Position numbers and translations under genes: made by a program. 54,137 nucleotides of DNA from a virus: positions 1-54,137 of the IMG/VR virus record IMGVR_UViG_3300022074_000055; one strand, 5' to 3'. The first letter of the stretch is position 1, and each line of letters starts with the position of its first letter. Below, one piece after another: positions 15,003 to 22,022 of this stretch. The notes beneath the pieces are model-generated. The model made no database searches. It was given only the letters and a program-made list of their open reading frames with translations, and was not told the origin of the DNA.

Positions 15003-15374
15003 ATGATTAAGAACCAAAAAACCAAAAGACTAATAGCAGATCTACAATATGTGGATCTGTTTGACTCAAACAATGTTTACAGGCGTTACTTCAGGCTTTG
15101 GCTTGATGGCTCGTATCTAGGAGAAGAACACTACAGGCGCAACATTGAACAAGCAAAGCGCTTGTGGAACAAACCTCGTAGGTCTATCCGTGCCTTTGTG
15201 TTGAATGAATGGCGCAAGTATAATGAGACTGATTTGAGCGAATACTCACAGCATCAAATCGCCAGAGCTTTCAAGGAAGTTCTGGGCGATAGATTGGAAG
15301 AGTTCAACGATACGCTTATTGAGGACTTCCGCGATCAGTTCCGTGAGTTCGTAGAAGAACGGGAAGTAGCGTGA
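15003..15374 (+). CDS. Helical accessory protein of unknown function
   Basis: 123 residues with AAGGGA upstream. It is largely helical and rich in Arg, Tyr and Glu (YRRYFRLWLDG, AKRLWNKPRRSIRAF, EEFNDTLIEDF). It ends inside the GTG start of the cyclotransferase gene, so the two are coupled. No domain recognised. Confidence 0.6.
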   Translation: MIKNQKTKRLIADLQYVDLFDSNNVYRRYFRLWLDGSYLGEEHYRRNIEQAKRLWNKPRRSIRAFVLNEWRKYNETDLSEYSQHQIARAFKEVLGDRLEEFNDTLIEDFRDQFREFVEEREVA

Positions 15375-15811
15375 GTAAATTATATTTTGCTTATGGCTCA
15401 AACCTTAACTTGGGGCAAATGCAACATCGTTGCCCCAATGCCCGACCCGTCGGGAAGGTTGCCTTTTTTGGCTATGAATTGACCTTTCGGGGAGTCGCTG
15501 ACATTATCAAAACAGGTCGTCCAGATAGTCGTATCGATGGGGGTCTTTGGGAAATTACACCAGAGTGTGAGAAGGCTCTTGATATATATGAGGGAGTCGC
15601 ACATCGGCTTTACAGTAAAATATATATTGCGGGAGTTATGACCTATCAGATGAACGGAGGGGATATTTCCCCGCCACCAAGAGGTTACTTTAATACAATC
15701 CGCGAGGGATACTATGATTTCGATATCGATGTAGTCTCGCTTTATGATTCTGCTGGTTGGGCGCACTATAACGAAATAGAGGAGAATAATTATGGATATA
15801 GCTATTTATAA
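15371..15811 (+). CDS. Gamma-glutamylcyclotransferase (GGCT/AIG2)-like protein
   Basis: 146 residues from GTG 15371, overlapping the previous stop, with GGGAAG upstream. YFAYGSNLN at residues 5-13 is the substrate-binding loop of the family, and Glu74 in LDIYEGV is the expected catalytic acid. The family releases 5-oxoproline from gamma-glutamyl amines or peptides. In phages and bacteria such genes are known to sit near amidoligases, as here (16979-18166), which suggests making and removing an amide or isopeptide bond. The substrate is unknown. Confidence 0.8.
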   Translation: MSKLYFAYGSNLNLGQMQHRCPNARPVGKVAFFGYELTFRGVADIIKTGRPDSRIDGGLWEITPECEKALDIYEGVAHRLYSKIYIAGVMTYQMNGGDISPPPRGYFNTIREGYYDFDIDVVSLYDSAGWAHYNEIEENNYGYSYL

Positions 15812-16004
15812 GATGAATTTTGAAGAGTTCAGGGATCTTTTAGCTCAAGCAAACCTAGAGGCTATCGGTGATAGCGCTGGTCCTGTAATGAAATGTTCGG
15901 GTACCAGAGACGCTGCTTGGGTCGGAAGATGGAAAGCTGAATCAAGTAATCGGTTTCGAGTAAGTTATTTCGGAGCAATGACGGATCCAGCCAGGATAAT
16001 GTAA
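15792..16004 (+). CDS. Accessory protein of unknown function
   Basis: 70 residues with GAGGAGAA before the ATG, overlapping the cyclotransferase gene by 20 bases. It has a helical start (FEEFRDLLAQANLEAIG) and a strand-rich end (RFRVSYFGAM). A TGTTCGGG octamer lies at 15894. Last gene of the P2 operon, followed by a terminator. Confidence 0.55.
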   Translation: MDIAIYKMNFEEFRDLLAQANLEAIGDSAGPVMKCSGTRDAAWVGRWKAESSNRFRVSYFGAMTDPARIM

Positions 16005-16028
16005 AATGTTCGGGTTTTCTGTGGAAAA

Positions 16029-16055
16029 GGTGCGGCTTCGGCTGCACTTTTTTTT
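16029..16055 (+). terminator. Rho-independent terminator of the P2 operon
   Basis: GTGCGGC-TTCG-GCTGCAC with one G-U pair and a very stable TTCG tetraloop (16030-16047), followed by eight T. It closes the transcript carrying the cyclotransferase gene. Confidence 0.9.
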
Positions 16056-16085
16056 GTCTCGTGCCCTGGAGGGACAGCAGCATAA

Positions 16086-16195
16086 CCCGAACAATTGTTC
16101 GTCCTGGTCAGCGGCAGGAGGCCAGGGCGCAGCAAAATTTTTTTTCAGGAAATGTGTTTTTTTATTTGACTCTATGAAATAAGTTTCGTATAGTA
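16086..16195 (+). promoter_or_regulatory. Promoter P3 module
   Basis: CCCGAACA (16086) overlaps the palindrome GAACAATTGTTC (16089-16100), 66 bases before TTGACT (16166-16171). After a 17-base spacer comes TATAGT (16189-16194). The spacer carries GAAATAAGTTTC (16176-16187), the operator seen at P1, P2 and P4. A T tract precedes the -35. The order of elements is the same as at P2 and P4. Confidence 0.75.
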
Positions 16196-16197
16196 TA

Positions 16198-16300
16198 TAG
16201 GTAAGTTGTTGGTCTTGCAGAAAGATATAAAACGGCTTGCACGGGAGGCGGTGTCGGAACTACCTAGATGTGGATGAAACCACCGCCTCTCACACACACA
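16198..16300 (+). ncRNA. Structured 5' leader with stable hairpin and CA-repeat
   Basis: The roughly 120-base leader after P3 contains GAGGCGGTG (16245-16253) perfectly complementary to CACCGCCTC (16281-16289), a 9-pair stem with a 27-base loop. The stem is followed at once by CACACACACA (16291-16300) and then the AGGAGG site of the 16322 gene. The intergenic stretch 16005-16321 holds no other gene. The hairpin may protect the mRNA or control translation. Confidence 0.55.
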
Positions 16301-16321
16301 GTTAAATTCAGGAGGGAAGTA

Positions 16322-16498
16322 ATGGAACAAGATTTAAGAGAACAGTTGGCTGTGGTATGGAGGGCGTTGCACAGCTACAGGCATGACCTCATACCTGAAG
16401 GCATAGACAAAGGTTATGATGAAGAGTGGGATGAGATATGTGGATCGATGGCATCAATAACCGAGGAGCTTGGGCTCGATTCAGTAGCTGTTGACTAA
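16322..16498 (+). CDS. Small helical protein, MEQDL family member 1
   Basis: 58 residues from ATG 16322, chosen for CAGGAGGG just before it over an in-frame ATG at 16268 inside the hairpin loop. Helical and acidic (EQLAVVWRALHSYRHDL). It shares its first five residues, MEQDL, with the next protein. Function unknown. Confidence 0.6.
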   Translation: MEQDLREQLAVVWRALHSYRHDLIPEGIDKGYDEEWDEICGSMASITEELGLDSVAVD

Positions 16499-16526
16499 TT
16501 CGGGTAAACGAACAAGGAGCAAAGTG

Positions 16527-16712
16527 ATGGAACAGGATTTAAACAATACTACACTACTTGAGTCTTTAGAGGATTTAGTAGACCAGCTAGGTAGGGATAA
16601 GATTACGGAAGAAGAAGCGACCACCGTGTTAGAATCTATAGTAAAATACCAAAAGTTTTGGGGTGAAGTGTGTCGGAATGGTAAACCTATGGTCGAATGT
16701 GAATGTTGTTAA
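16527..16712 (+). CDS. Small helical protein, MEQDL family member 2
   Basis: 61 residues from ATG 16527 (AAGGAGC upstream); the in-frame TTG at 16491 has no ribosome site. Helical and acidic, ending ECECC, a possible metal site. It shares the MEQDL start with the preceding protein, which may reflect duplication. Function unknown. Confidence 0.6.
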   Translation: MEQDLNNTTLLESLEDLVDQLGRDKITEEEATTVLESIVKYQKFWGEVCRNGKPMVECECC

Positions 16713-16732
16713 AAATTGTTCGGGTAATGAAC

Positions 16733-16759
16733 GGGCTGCTTACGGGCAGCCCTTTTTTT
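16733..16759 (+). terminator. Rho-independent terminator of the P3 operon
   Basis: GGGCTGC (16733-16739) pairs with GCAGCCC (16746-16752) around TTACGG, followed by seven T. A TGTTCGGG octamer (16717-16724) lies just before it, as one lies just before the P2 operon terminator. Confidence 0.9.
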
Positions 16760-16802
16760 ATGTCGGGATTCGGGCATCGGGCTTTCCTGCTGCTGCTTAA
16801 AA

Positions 16803-16960
16803 CCCGAACAATTGTTCTGCATTCCTGCTGCCTGTACCCCTGGATCACGCAGCGTGATTGTTGTTGTTTTTTGCTATTTTTGGCTAAAACCAGAACATTT
16901 TTCTTGTATATGAAATGCGTTTCATGGTAATTTAGGGGTGTCGATAGACACACACACACA
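16803..16960 (+). promoter_or_regulatory. Promoter P4 module for the amidoligase gene
   Basis: CCCGAACA (16803) overlaps the palindrome GAACAATTGTTC (16806-16817). About 87 bases on is a weak promoter, TTGTAT (16904-16909) and TAATTT (16928-16933), whose spacer holds the perfect palindrome TGAAATGCGTTTCA (16911-16924). The transcript would begin with hairpin GTGTC-GATA-GACAC and then a CA-repeat before AAAGGAAA and ATG 16979. The elements match P2 and P3 in order. Confidence 0.65.
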
Positions 16961-16978
16961 ACAAAAAGGAAATTTAAA

Positions 16979-18166
16979 ATGACTTACTTTAATGAAAACG
17001 ACTATTTGGTTTTTGGTTTAGAATGCGAGGTTAAGGGCTTATCTGTTAACCGCGCCAGACAAGCTTTACGCGATGCTAATATTAATTGGGTTCATGTAAC
17101 CGATGATGGCACGTCTGGCGTTGATGCTGAAATTGTTTTTCCACCATTGCCAGATAGCAATTTAGCATGGCGTAAAGTAGAAGAGGTTTATCAATGCTTA
17201 GAGAATGCAGGGGCAGGGATTAACGTATCATGCGGACATCATATTCATATCAGTACCAAAAAAATTGACTGTGACCGCCATAATAAAAACCAGTTTTTAG
17301 CTAAAAGCATTAGACTGTCAGAAACTAGCAATTATCCAAACATCCAAATAGCGAATGAATGTTTCAACCGTGATGAAATGGCGCCTGAGTTAATGATTGA
17401 TGTGACTAGACGCATTGTGAAGCATAATAGCGTTTATAACTCTATGGTTTCAGAAAGTAGAAGAAATAATCATTTCTGTGAGAATTCTAGAACAACATTA
17501 GAAAACATTGATTTGTGTAACACCATACAAGATTTAGAGAATGCATTTTGTTCTGGTTCAAATAGATCTCGCAAATTTATGGCTATCAATTTTACTAGAT
17601 GGTCTAGAGGTACTGTAAGAATAAGCGATCCAGAAACGGTGCGAGATGCTACGACTGTTGAATTCAGAAAGCATCAAGGCACTTTAGATATGAAAAAGAT
17701 TAGAGCGTGGGTACGTTTTCATCTCAATCTATTTTATACAAGCGATAGCACCAGATTAGATTATAGCAATACAACTTCAACATCTACTGATACGCCAATA
17801 CAGCCATTCAGAAATCATTCAAGAGTGGGCTTAATCTGGACAATGTGTCGTTCCGATAATGGCTCAACCGTTCAAGAGTTAATGAGCGCAACTGGTACTA
17901 GCGCAATAAATGTGAGAGCGCGTATATCTGAAATGAGAGCGCGATTTGGTGATGATGTTGTTGTTACACATTCTCAACAAACAAACGGTGCAAGCTATGG
18001 TGATGGTGACACTCACACAAGATATCAGATAAGAGAGACAGTTCAAACAAGTGCATCATCTATCAGATTATTACCAGAAAACAGAATAGGATTAGACAGT
18101 TTATTTTCTGGATTAGATGATAATCTATTTGAATTTCTGCAAGAAAGAATAGATGCGCTTTCATAG
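16979..18166 (+). CDS. Amidoligase with C-terminal winged-helix-like domain
   Basis: 395 residues. FGLECEV (12-18), VDAEIVFPP (about 48-56), CGHHIHIS (85-92) and VEFRKHQGTLD (near 228) are the spaced motifs of the glutamate-cysteine-ligase-like amidoligase family, which uses ATP to join a carboxyl to an amine. From about residue 280 the sequence changes to GLIWTMCRS, TVQELMSATG and NVRARISEMRARFG, resembling a winged helix that could bind DNA or a partner. It stands alone between P4 and a terminator. With the cyclotransferase at 15371 it may modify a protein or small molecule; the substrate is unknown. Confidence 0.75.
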   Translation: MTYFNENDYLVFGLECEVKGLSVNRARQALRDANINWVHVTDDGTSGVDAEIVFPPLPDSNLAWRKVEEVYQCLENAGAGINVSCGHHIHISTKKIDCDRHNKNQFLAKSIRLSETSNYPNIQIANECFNRDEMAPELMIDVTRRIVKHNSVYNSMVSESRRNNHFCENSRTTLENIDLCNTIQDLENAFCSGSNRSRKFMAINFTRWSRGTVRISDPETVRDATTVEFRKHQGTLDMKKIRAWVRFHLNLFYTSDSTRLDYSNTTSTSTDTPIQPFRNHSRVGLIWTMCRSDNGSTVQELMSATGTSAINVRARISEMRARFGDDVVVTHSQQTNGASYGDGDTHTRYQIRETVQTSASSIRLLPENRIGLDSLFSGLDDNLFEFLQERIDALS

Positions 18167-18185
18167 CGTATCTTACATTCACGAG

Positions 18186-18214
18186 ATAGGCGGGTTATCC
18201 CCGCCTATTTTTTT
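18186..18214 (+). terminator. Rho-independent terminator of the amidoligase gene
   Basis: ATAGGCGGG and CCCGCCTAT pair around TTATC, followed by a T run. Confidence 0.9.
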
Positions 18215-18263
18215 GTCTAAGGTACCCTATGTCACATTGTGAAAAACCAATATGGATCGGGGC

Positions 18264-18293
18264 GGGGTAGTATACCACCCCTAAACATAGGGG
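18264..18293. promoter_or_regulatory. Two overlapping, mutually exclusive inverted repeats
   Basis: GGGGTAGTATACCACCCC (18264-18281, one mismatch) and CCCCTAAACATAGGGG (18278-18293, perfect arms, AACA loop) share the bases CCCC at 18278-18281, so only one can form. They lie upstream of the promoter of the XRE regulator operon. They may be operator sites, or part of an RNA switch or small RNA. No -35/-10 pair for such an RNA was found. Confidence 0.4.
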
Positions 18294-18345
18294 CTTGACG
18301 GGAGCGACGGTTGCGCCCTGTTTCCCACAAACAATACAACAACTA

Positions 18346-18374
18346 TTGACAGACTACGCAACATGCTTCATATT
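18346..18374 (+). promoter_or_regulatory. Sigma70-type promoter of the XRE regulator operon
   Basis: TTGACA (18346-18351), 17-base spacer, CATATT (18369-18374). Unlike P1-P4 it has no GAAA-N4-TTTC in the spacer. It would drive the 18405 gene and the XRE gene, and possibly the structural genes beyond. Confidence 0.7.
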
Positions 18375-18404
18375 ACATTTAGTCTAATCAACATGGAGGG
18401 TATT

Positions 18405-18647
18405 ATGGCGACATACAAGTTAACGATGGGCGAGGACTATATGTTTTCGGCTCGTGATGAGGGTGAATTCAGAGATAGGTTGCGTGAATACAATCCATTT
18501 CTAACGAGGGGCGATGAATTAAGGGATTTTTCGCGTACTATGTGCAACTGGAGTGGCAAGGGTATTGTTTTCAGTGATTTTGAGGGTTTTATAACGACTG
18601 CTGAGAGTGCTGGTTGCATGGAGGTATGTAGTGGGCAAGGTAATTAA
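18405..18647 (+). CDS. Small protein of unknown function
   Basis: 80 residues from ATG 18405, chosen for GGAGGG just upstream; an in-frame ATG at 18363 overlaps the promoter. Mixed composition (MATYKLTMGEDYMFSARDEG), one Trp and three Cys. It overlaps the XRE gene by 17 bases. Confidence 0.6.
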   Translation: MATYKLTMGEDYMFSARDEGEFRDRLREYNPFLTRGDELRDFSRTMCNWSGKGIVFSDFEGFITTAESAGCMEVCSGQGN

Positions 18648-19044
18648 CTACAAAGAGTCGTTAAAATCGAAGTGGGGGCCAGAGGAAATCAAGGCTGCTC
18701 GTGCTAGGGCGAACTTAACTTTGAAGGAATTATCTGATCAGTTAGGTATATCGCTTAGAATGTTGCAATATTACGAGGCTGGGAAGACACCTGTATCGAA
18801 AGCATTAGAAGATTCGATAAGGAGCATTGTGAATTGGGAGCAGGACAATCAGGGTTATCCAGATATAGATTTAGATGCTATAGGTACCCTGACGGGTTTT
18901 GATATTGAGCGTATAAACAGGTTGATACAGGGTATAGGCCGTTATTTGGAGGAGCATGAGTTTGAGCATGACAAGGGTTATTACAAGATTTTGCATCAAT
19001 CTAAGCAAGAATTGTCTCTTCTGTTGTCAAAATTTGATTTATAG
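18631..19044 (+). CDS. XRE-family helix-turn-helix regulator
   Basis: 137 residues from GTG 18631, which has GGAGG 6 bases before it. The frame is open to GTG 18607, which lacks a site. EIKAARARANLTLKELSDQL, then GISLRMLQYYEAGKTPVSKA, is a clear five-helix XRE DNA-binding domain near residues 17-60. A helical C-terminal part (INRLIQGIGRYLEEHE) is likely for dimerisation. It is the best candidate to bind the palindromic operators of the island and the replication promoter, though the RHH protein is a rival. Without an integrase, it more likely times gene expression than maintains lysogeny. Confidence 0.8.
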   Translation: MGKVINYKESLKSKWGPEEIKAARARANLTLKELSDQLGISLRMLQYYEAGKTPVSKALEDSIRSIVNWEQDNQGYPDIDLDAIGTLTGFDIERINRLIQGIGRYLEEHEFEHDKGYYKILHQSKQELSLLLSKFDL

Positions 19045-19081
19045 CATATTATTGATTTCATCTAATTAGATGAGGCAAAAT

Positions 19082-20536
19082 ATGGCACAGAATTACATGA
19101 TGGGGGCTGGAATGGTTCCTCCTACAGCCCCCACACCACCATCTCAGTTAAGTTTTAAGAGCGATCCTAATCAGAGGATGCAATTTAAGAGTTTTATGCA
19201 GGGTTTATCGGCTCCGCAGGCTCCTATGGCACCACCTATGGCACCACCTATGATGCCTATGCCTCAGATTCCTGTTCCGATGCAGAATATTGATGTATTT
19301 TCACAGCCTGTTCAGGGCATGGCTAACGGTGGTCGTGCTTCACGCCCACAAGACAGAGCTAAAAGAGCTGAAGAGGGTAGGGCTCTTGCTAGAAGAATTT
19401 TTTCTAAGCCCAAGCGCGAAAAAGATGATGATGACAGAAGCAGAGGGTTTCCTTCTGCTCGTAGAACTGTACAAATAACGCCTCAACAGGAGGCTGATGC
19501 TAGGGCTGAACTTGTAAAGGCTGCTCAAACTAGGGCTGGTTCTGAAGATCCATCAGATTATGGTCAATTTGTTGCAAGTGCAAGAAATCGTTACAGAAGA
19601 CCTTCTTCTTTGAGTGAACAGGTAGCTGCTTTGAGTAGTGTTCCTGCGGATTTTGGTGCTGAGTTTGGTGATGACAGGAGAAGAAGGGATTCGATTGCTA
19701 CTGGGATTGCATCTACTCAAACACCAGCAGATATTATCAATCAATCTATTCAAGAAGCTTTAGGAGTAGATCCTGTAAAGTCTCAAAACATAGGTTTTTC
19801 AGGCGATCCCATGACAGACGCAAATATTGCTGGTTTCCAAGATTTAGGTTTAGGTAGCGCTTTGAGTGAGCAAATATCTGCTTTACGAGGTCCAGAAGAT
19901 TTTGGAGATGAGTTTGGCACAGACGATTTATTAAACCAGATAAATGTAGTGCAAAACTTGGGTTTAGAGTTTGGCAACCAAGAACAACAAGAACAAATGC
20001 AGGGAATAGGTAATTTAATTGGCAGATCAATACCGCCAACAGGTTTGGATAGATTCAATCCCTTTTCTCAATTAGGTACTAAAATGTCAGGCAACATTTT
20101 AAGCAAGATAAATGAAGGTGGTGAAGCTGTAAGAGATGATTCTGGTATGATTGTTGGTGTTGTTCACGATGGTTTGCTGGGTGGCAGGGTTTATACGGGC
20201 CGACCTGGGTTTAACCCTTTTGCTCCACCTACAAGACCAGAGAGAGATGTCAATCCTTGTCCTCCTGGGTATACATTGGTTAATGGTGCCTGTATGCCGA
20301 TTAGTCAGCCTATAGCGCAAGCTACGCCTGCAACGCCTGCTCCTAATGTAATATCTAACATACCTGTTACTACAGCGGCTCCTAGCCCTGTTGTTCAGTC
20401 TACAGCACCTCCTGTGCAGTTGGGTATGCCATTGGGTCAGCCAAGTCCTATTCAGCCTATGAGTCAGTTTTTAACAAATATCCCTAATTCTTTAAATTTA
20501 GCTGCTAACAACTTTTTGAGTGCATTAAGCTCGTGA
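19082..20536 (+). CDS. Pro/Met-rich virion-associated protein of unknown function
   Basis: 484 residues from ATG 19082 (GAGGCA upstream). Low-complexity N-terminus rich in Pro, Met and Gln (PMAPPMAPPMMPMP), then a basic stretch and an internal duplicate SLSEQVAALSS...DFGAEFGDD / ALSEQISALRG...DFGDEFGTDD. The C-terminal part has CPPGYTLVNGACMP, a two-Cys loop I recall from phage structural proteins, and a Pro/Gln-rich end. It directly precedes the large terminase, so a structural or assembly role is likely. Confidence 0.6.
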   Translation: MAQNYMMGAGMVPPTAPTPPSQLSFKSDPNQRMQFKSFMQGLSAPQAPMAPPMAPPMMPMPQIPVPMQNIDVFSQPVQGMANGGRASRPQDRAKRAEEGRALARRIFSKPKREKDDDDRSRGFPSARRTVQITPQQEADARAELVKAAQTRAGSEDPSDYGQFVASARNRYRRPSSLSEQVAALSSVPADFGAEFGDDRRRRDSIATGIASTQTPADIINQSIQEALGVDPVKSQNIGFSGDPMTDANIAGFQDLGLGSALSEQISALRGPEDFGDEFGTDDLLNQINVVQNLGLEFGNQEQQEQMQGIGNLIGRSIPPTGLDRFNPFSQLGTKMSGNILSKINEGGEAVRDDSGMIVGVVHDGLLGGRVYTGRPGFNPFAPPTRPERDVNPCPPGYTLVNGACMPISQPIAQATPATPAPNVISNIPVTTAAPSPVVQSTAPPVQLGMPLGQPSPIQPMSQFLTNIPNSLNLAANNFLSALSS

Positions 20537-20537
20537 C

Positions 20538-22022
20538 ATGAATGAGTCATTTAATATTGATTTAGATTATCTCACGGAGGAAGAACGTGGGATGCTCTCG
20601 AAGTACATTGAGAGTTATTCTTTAGTCAGTGAGCGAGAAGAGAAGCAAGGCACGTTTTTATCGTTTGTTCGTCATGTTTGGCCTACATTTATAGAGGGCA
20701 AGCATCATAGGATATATGCTGAGAAGTTAGAGAAGGTTGCGAAGGGCGAGATAAAGCGTTTAATAATTAACATGCCGCCTCGACATACAAAGTCTGAGTT
20801 TGCGAGTTTTTTATTTCCTTCTTGGTTAATGGGCAAAACGCCTAACAAGAAAATTATTCAAGCGACACACACGGCTGAGTTGGCTGTTGGTTTTGGTCGT
20901 AAAGTAAAGAATTTGATTGACAGTGATATTTACAGGGATGTTTTTCCTGATGTTAAGTTAGCTGTTGATGCGAAGGCTTCAGGTCGCTGGAGTACGAGTG
21001 AGGGCGGTGAGTATTACGCGGTTGGTGTAGGCGGTGCATTAGCTGGTCGTGGTGCTGATTTATGTATTATTGACGATCCTGTGTCTGAGCAGGATGCGTT
21101 ATCACCTACCGCGTTGGATAATATTTACGAATGGTACACATCTGGTCCAAGACAGAGGCTCCAGCCTGGAGGGTCGATAATTATAGTTATGACGAGGTGG
21201 AGTATACGGGATCTGACCGCGAAGGTACTTCAGAAGCAGGCAGAGGGCGGGGCGGATCAGTGGGACATAGTGGAGTTTCCTGCGATATTCCCCGATACCG
21301 ACAACGTATTGTGGCCCGAATATTGGGCAAAAGAAGAACTTGAGGCTGTTAAGGCTTCTATACCTGTAGGCAAGTGGAATGCACAGTATCTTCAGAATCC
21401 GACTGCTGAAGAGGGTGCGATTGTTAAGCGAGAGTGGTGGAATGTTTGGGATAGTAGTAGCCCACCTATGTGTTCATATATCATACAGTCGTATGATACT
21501 GCGTTTAGCAAGTCTGAGCGCGCTGATTATTCTGCTATTACTACTTGGGGTATATTTGAGCCTGTAGAGGGTGATGGGGAGGCTATTATTCTCCTCGATG
21601 CCCAGCGTGGTCGCTGGGATTTTCCTGAATTAAAAGAAGTTGCCAAAGATTTATATAATGAGTTTGAGCCTGACATGGTGCTTATAGAGCAGAAGGCTAG
21701 TGGTATGCCTTTAACACAGGAGTTAAGGCGCATGGACATACCTGTAACGCCATTTACGCCTAGTCGAGGCGCTGATAAGTTTACTCGCATGAATGCCTGT
21801 GCGCCAGTGTTTGAATCTGGTATGGTATGGAGGCCAGACATGAATTTTGCTGAAGAGGTTGTGGAGGAGTGTGCTGCGTTTCCGAATGGAGAACATGATG
21901 ACTTGGCAGATTCGATGACTCAGGCTATACTACGTTTTAGGCAAGGTGGTTTTATTTCGACTCCCACCGATTATGAAGATGAAGATTTAGTGCGTTATAA
22001 TCGCAGGAAGGAATATTACTGA
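20538..22022 (+). CDS. terL: Terminase large subunit
   Basis: 494 residues. MPPRHTKS near 79 is the Walker A-like motif, LCIIDDPV near 175 Walker B, and IIVMTRW the coupling segment. The RNaseH-like nuclease has SYDTAFS near 318, VLIEQKASG near 382 and HDDLADSM near 452 as acidic sites. It packages and cuts genomic DNA at the portal. Its 3' end overlaps a chain of six small genes with which it is probably translated. Confidence 0.9.
   Translation: MNESFNIDLDYLTEEERGMLSKYIESYSLVSEREEKQGTFLSFVRHVWPTFIEGKHHRIYAEKLEKVAKGEIKRLIINMPPRHTKSEFASFLFPSWLMGKTPNKKIIQATHTAELAVGFGRKVKNLIDSDIYRDVFPDVKLAVDAKASGRWSTSEGGEYYAVGVGGALAGRGADLCIIDDPVSEQDALSPTALDNIYEWYTSGPRQRLQPGGSIIIVMTRWSIRDLTAKVLQKQAEGGADQWDIVEFPAIFPDTDNVLWPEYWAKEELEAVKASIPVGKWNAQYLQNPTAEEGAIVKREWWNVWDSSSPPMCSYIIQSYDTAFSKSERADYSAITTWGIFEPVEGDGEAIILLDAQRGRWDFPELKEVAKDLYNEFEPDMVLIEQKASGMPLTQELRRMDIPVTPFTPSRGADKFTRMNACAPVFESGMVWRPDMNFAEEVVEECAAFPNGEHDDLADSMTQAILRFRQGGFISTPTDYEDEDLVRYNRRKEYY

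Noticed and set aside
16687-16959. Opposed short frames over the terminator and P4
   Set aside because: They run through a terminator hairpin and promoter, with no ribosome site.
18631-19044. XRE protein as a lysogeny repressor
   Set aside because: No integrase, excisionase or attachment site was seen, so temperate lifestyle is not supported.
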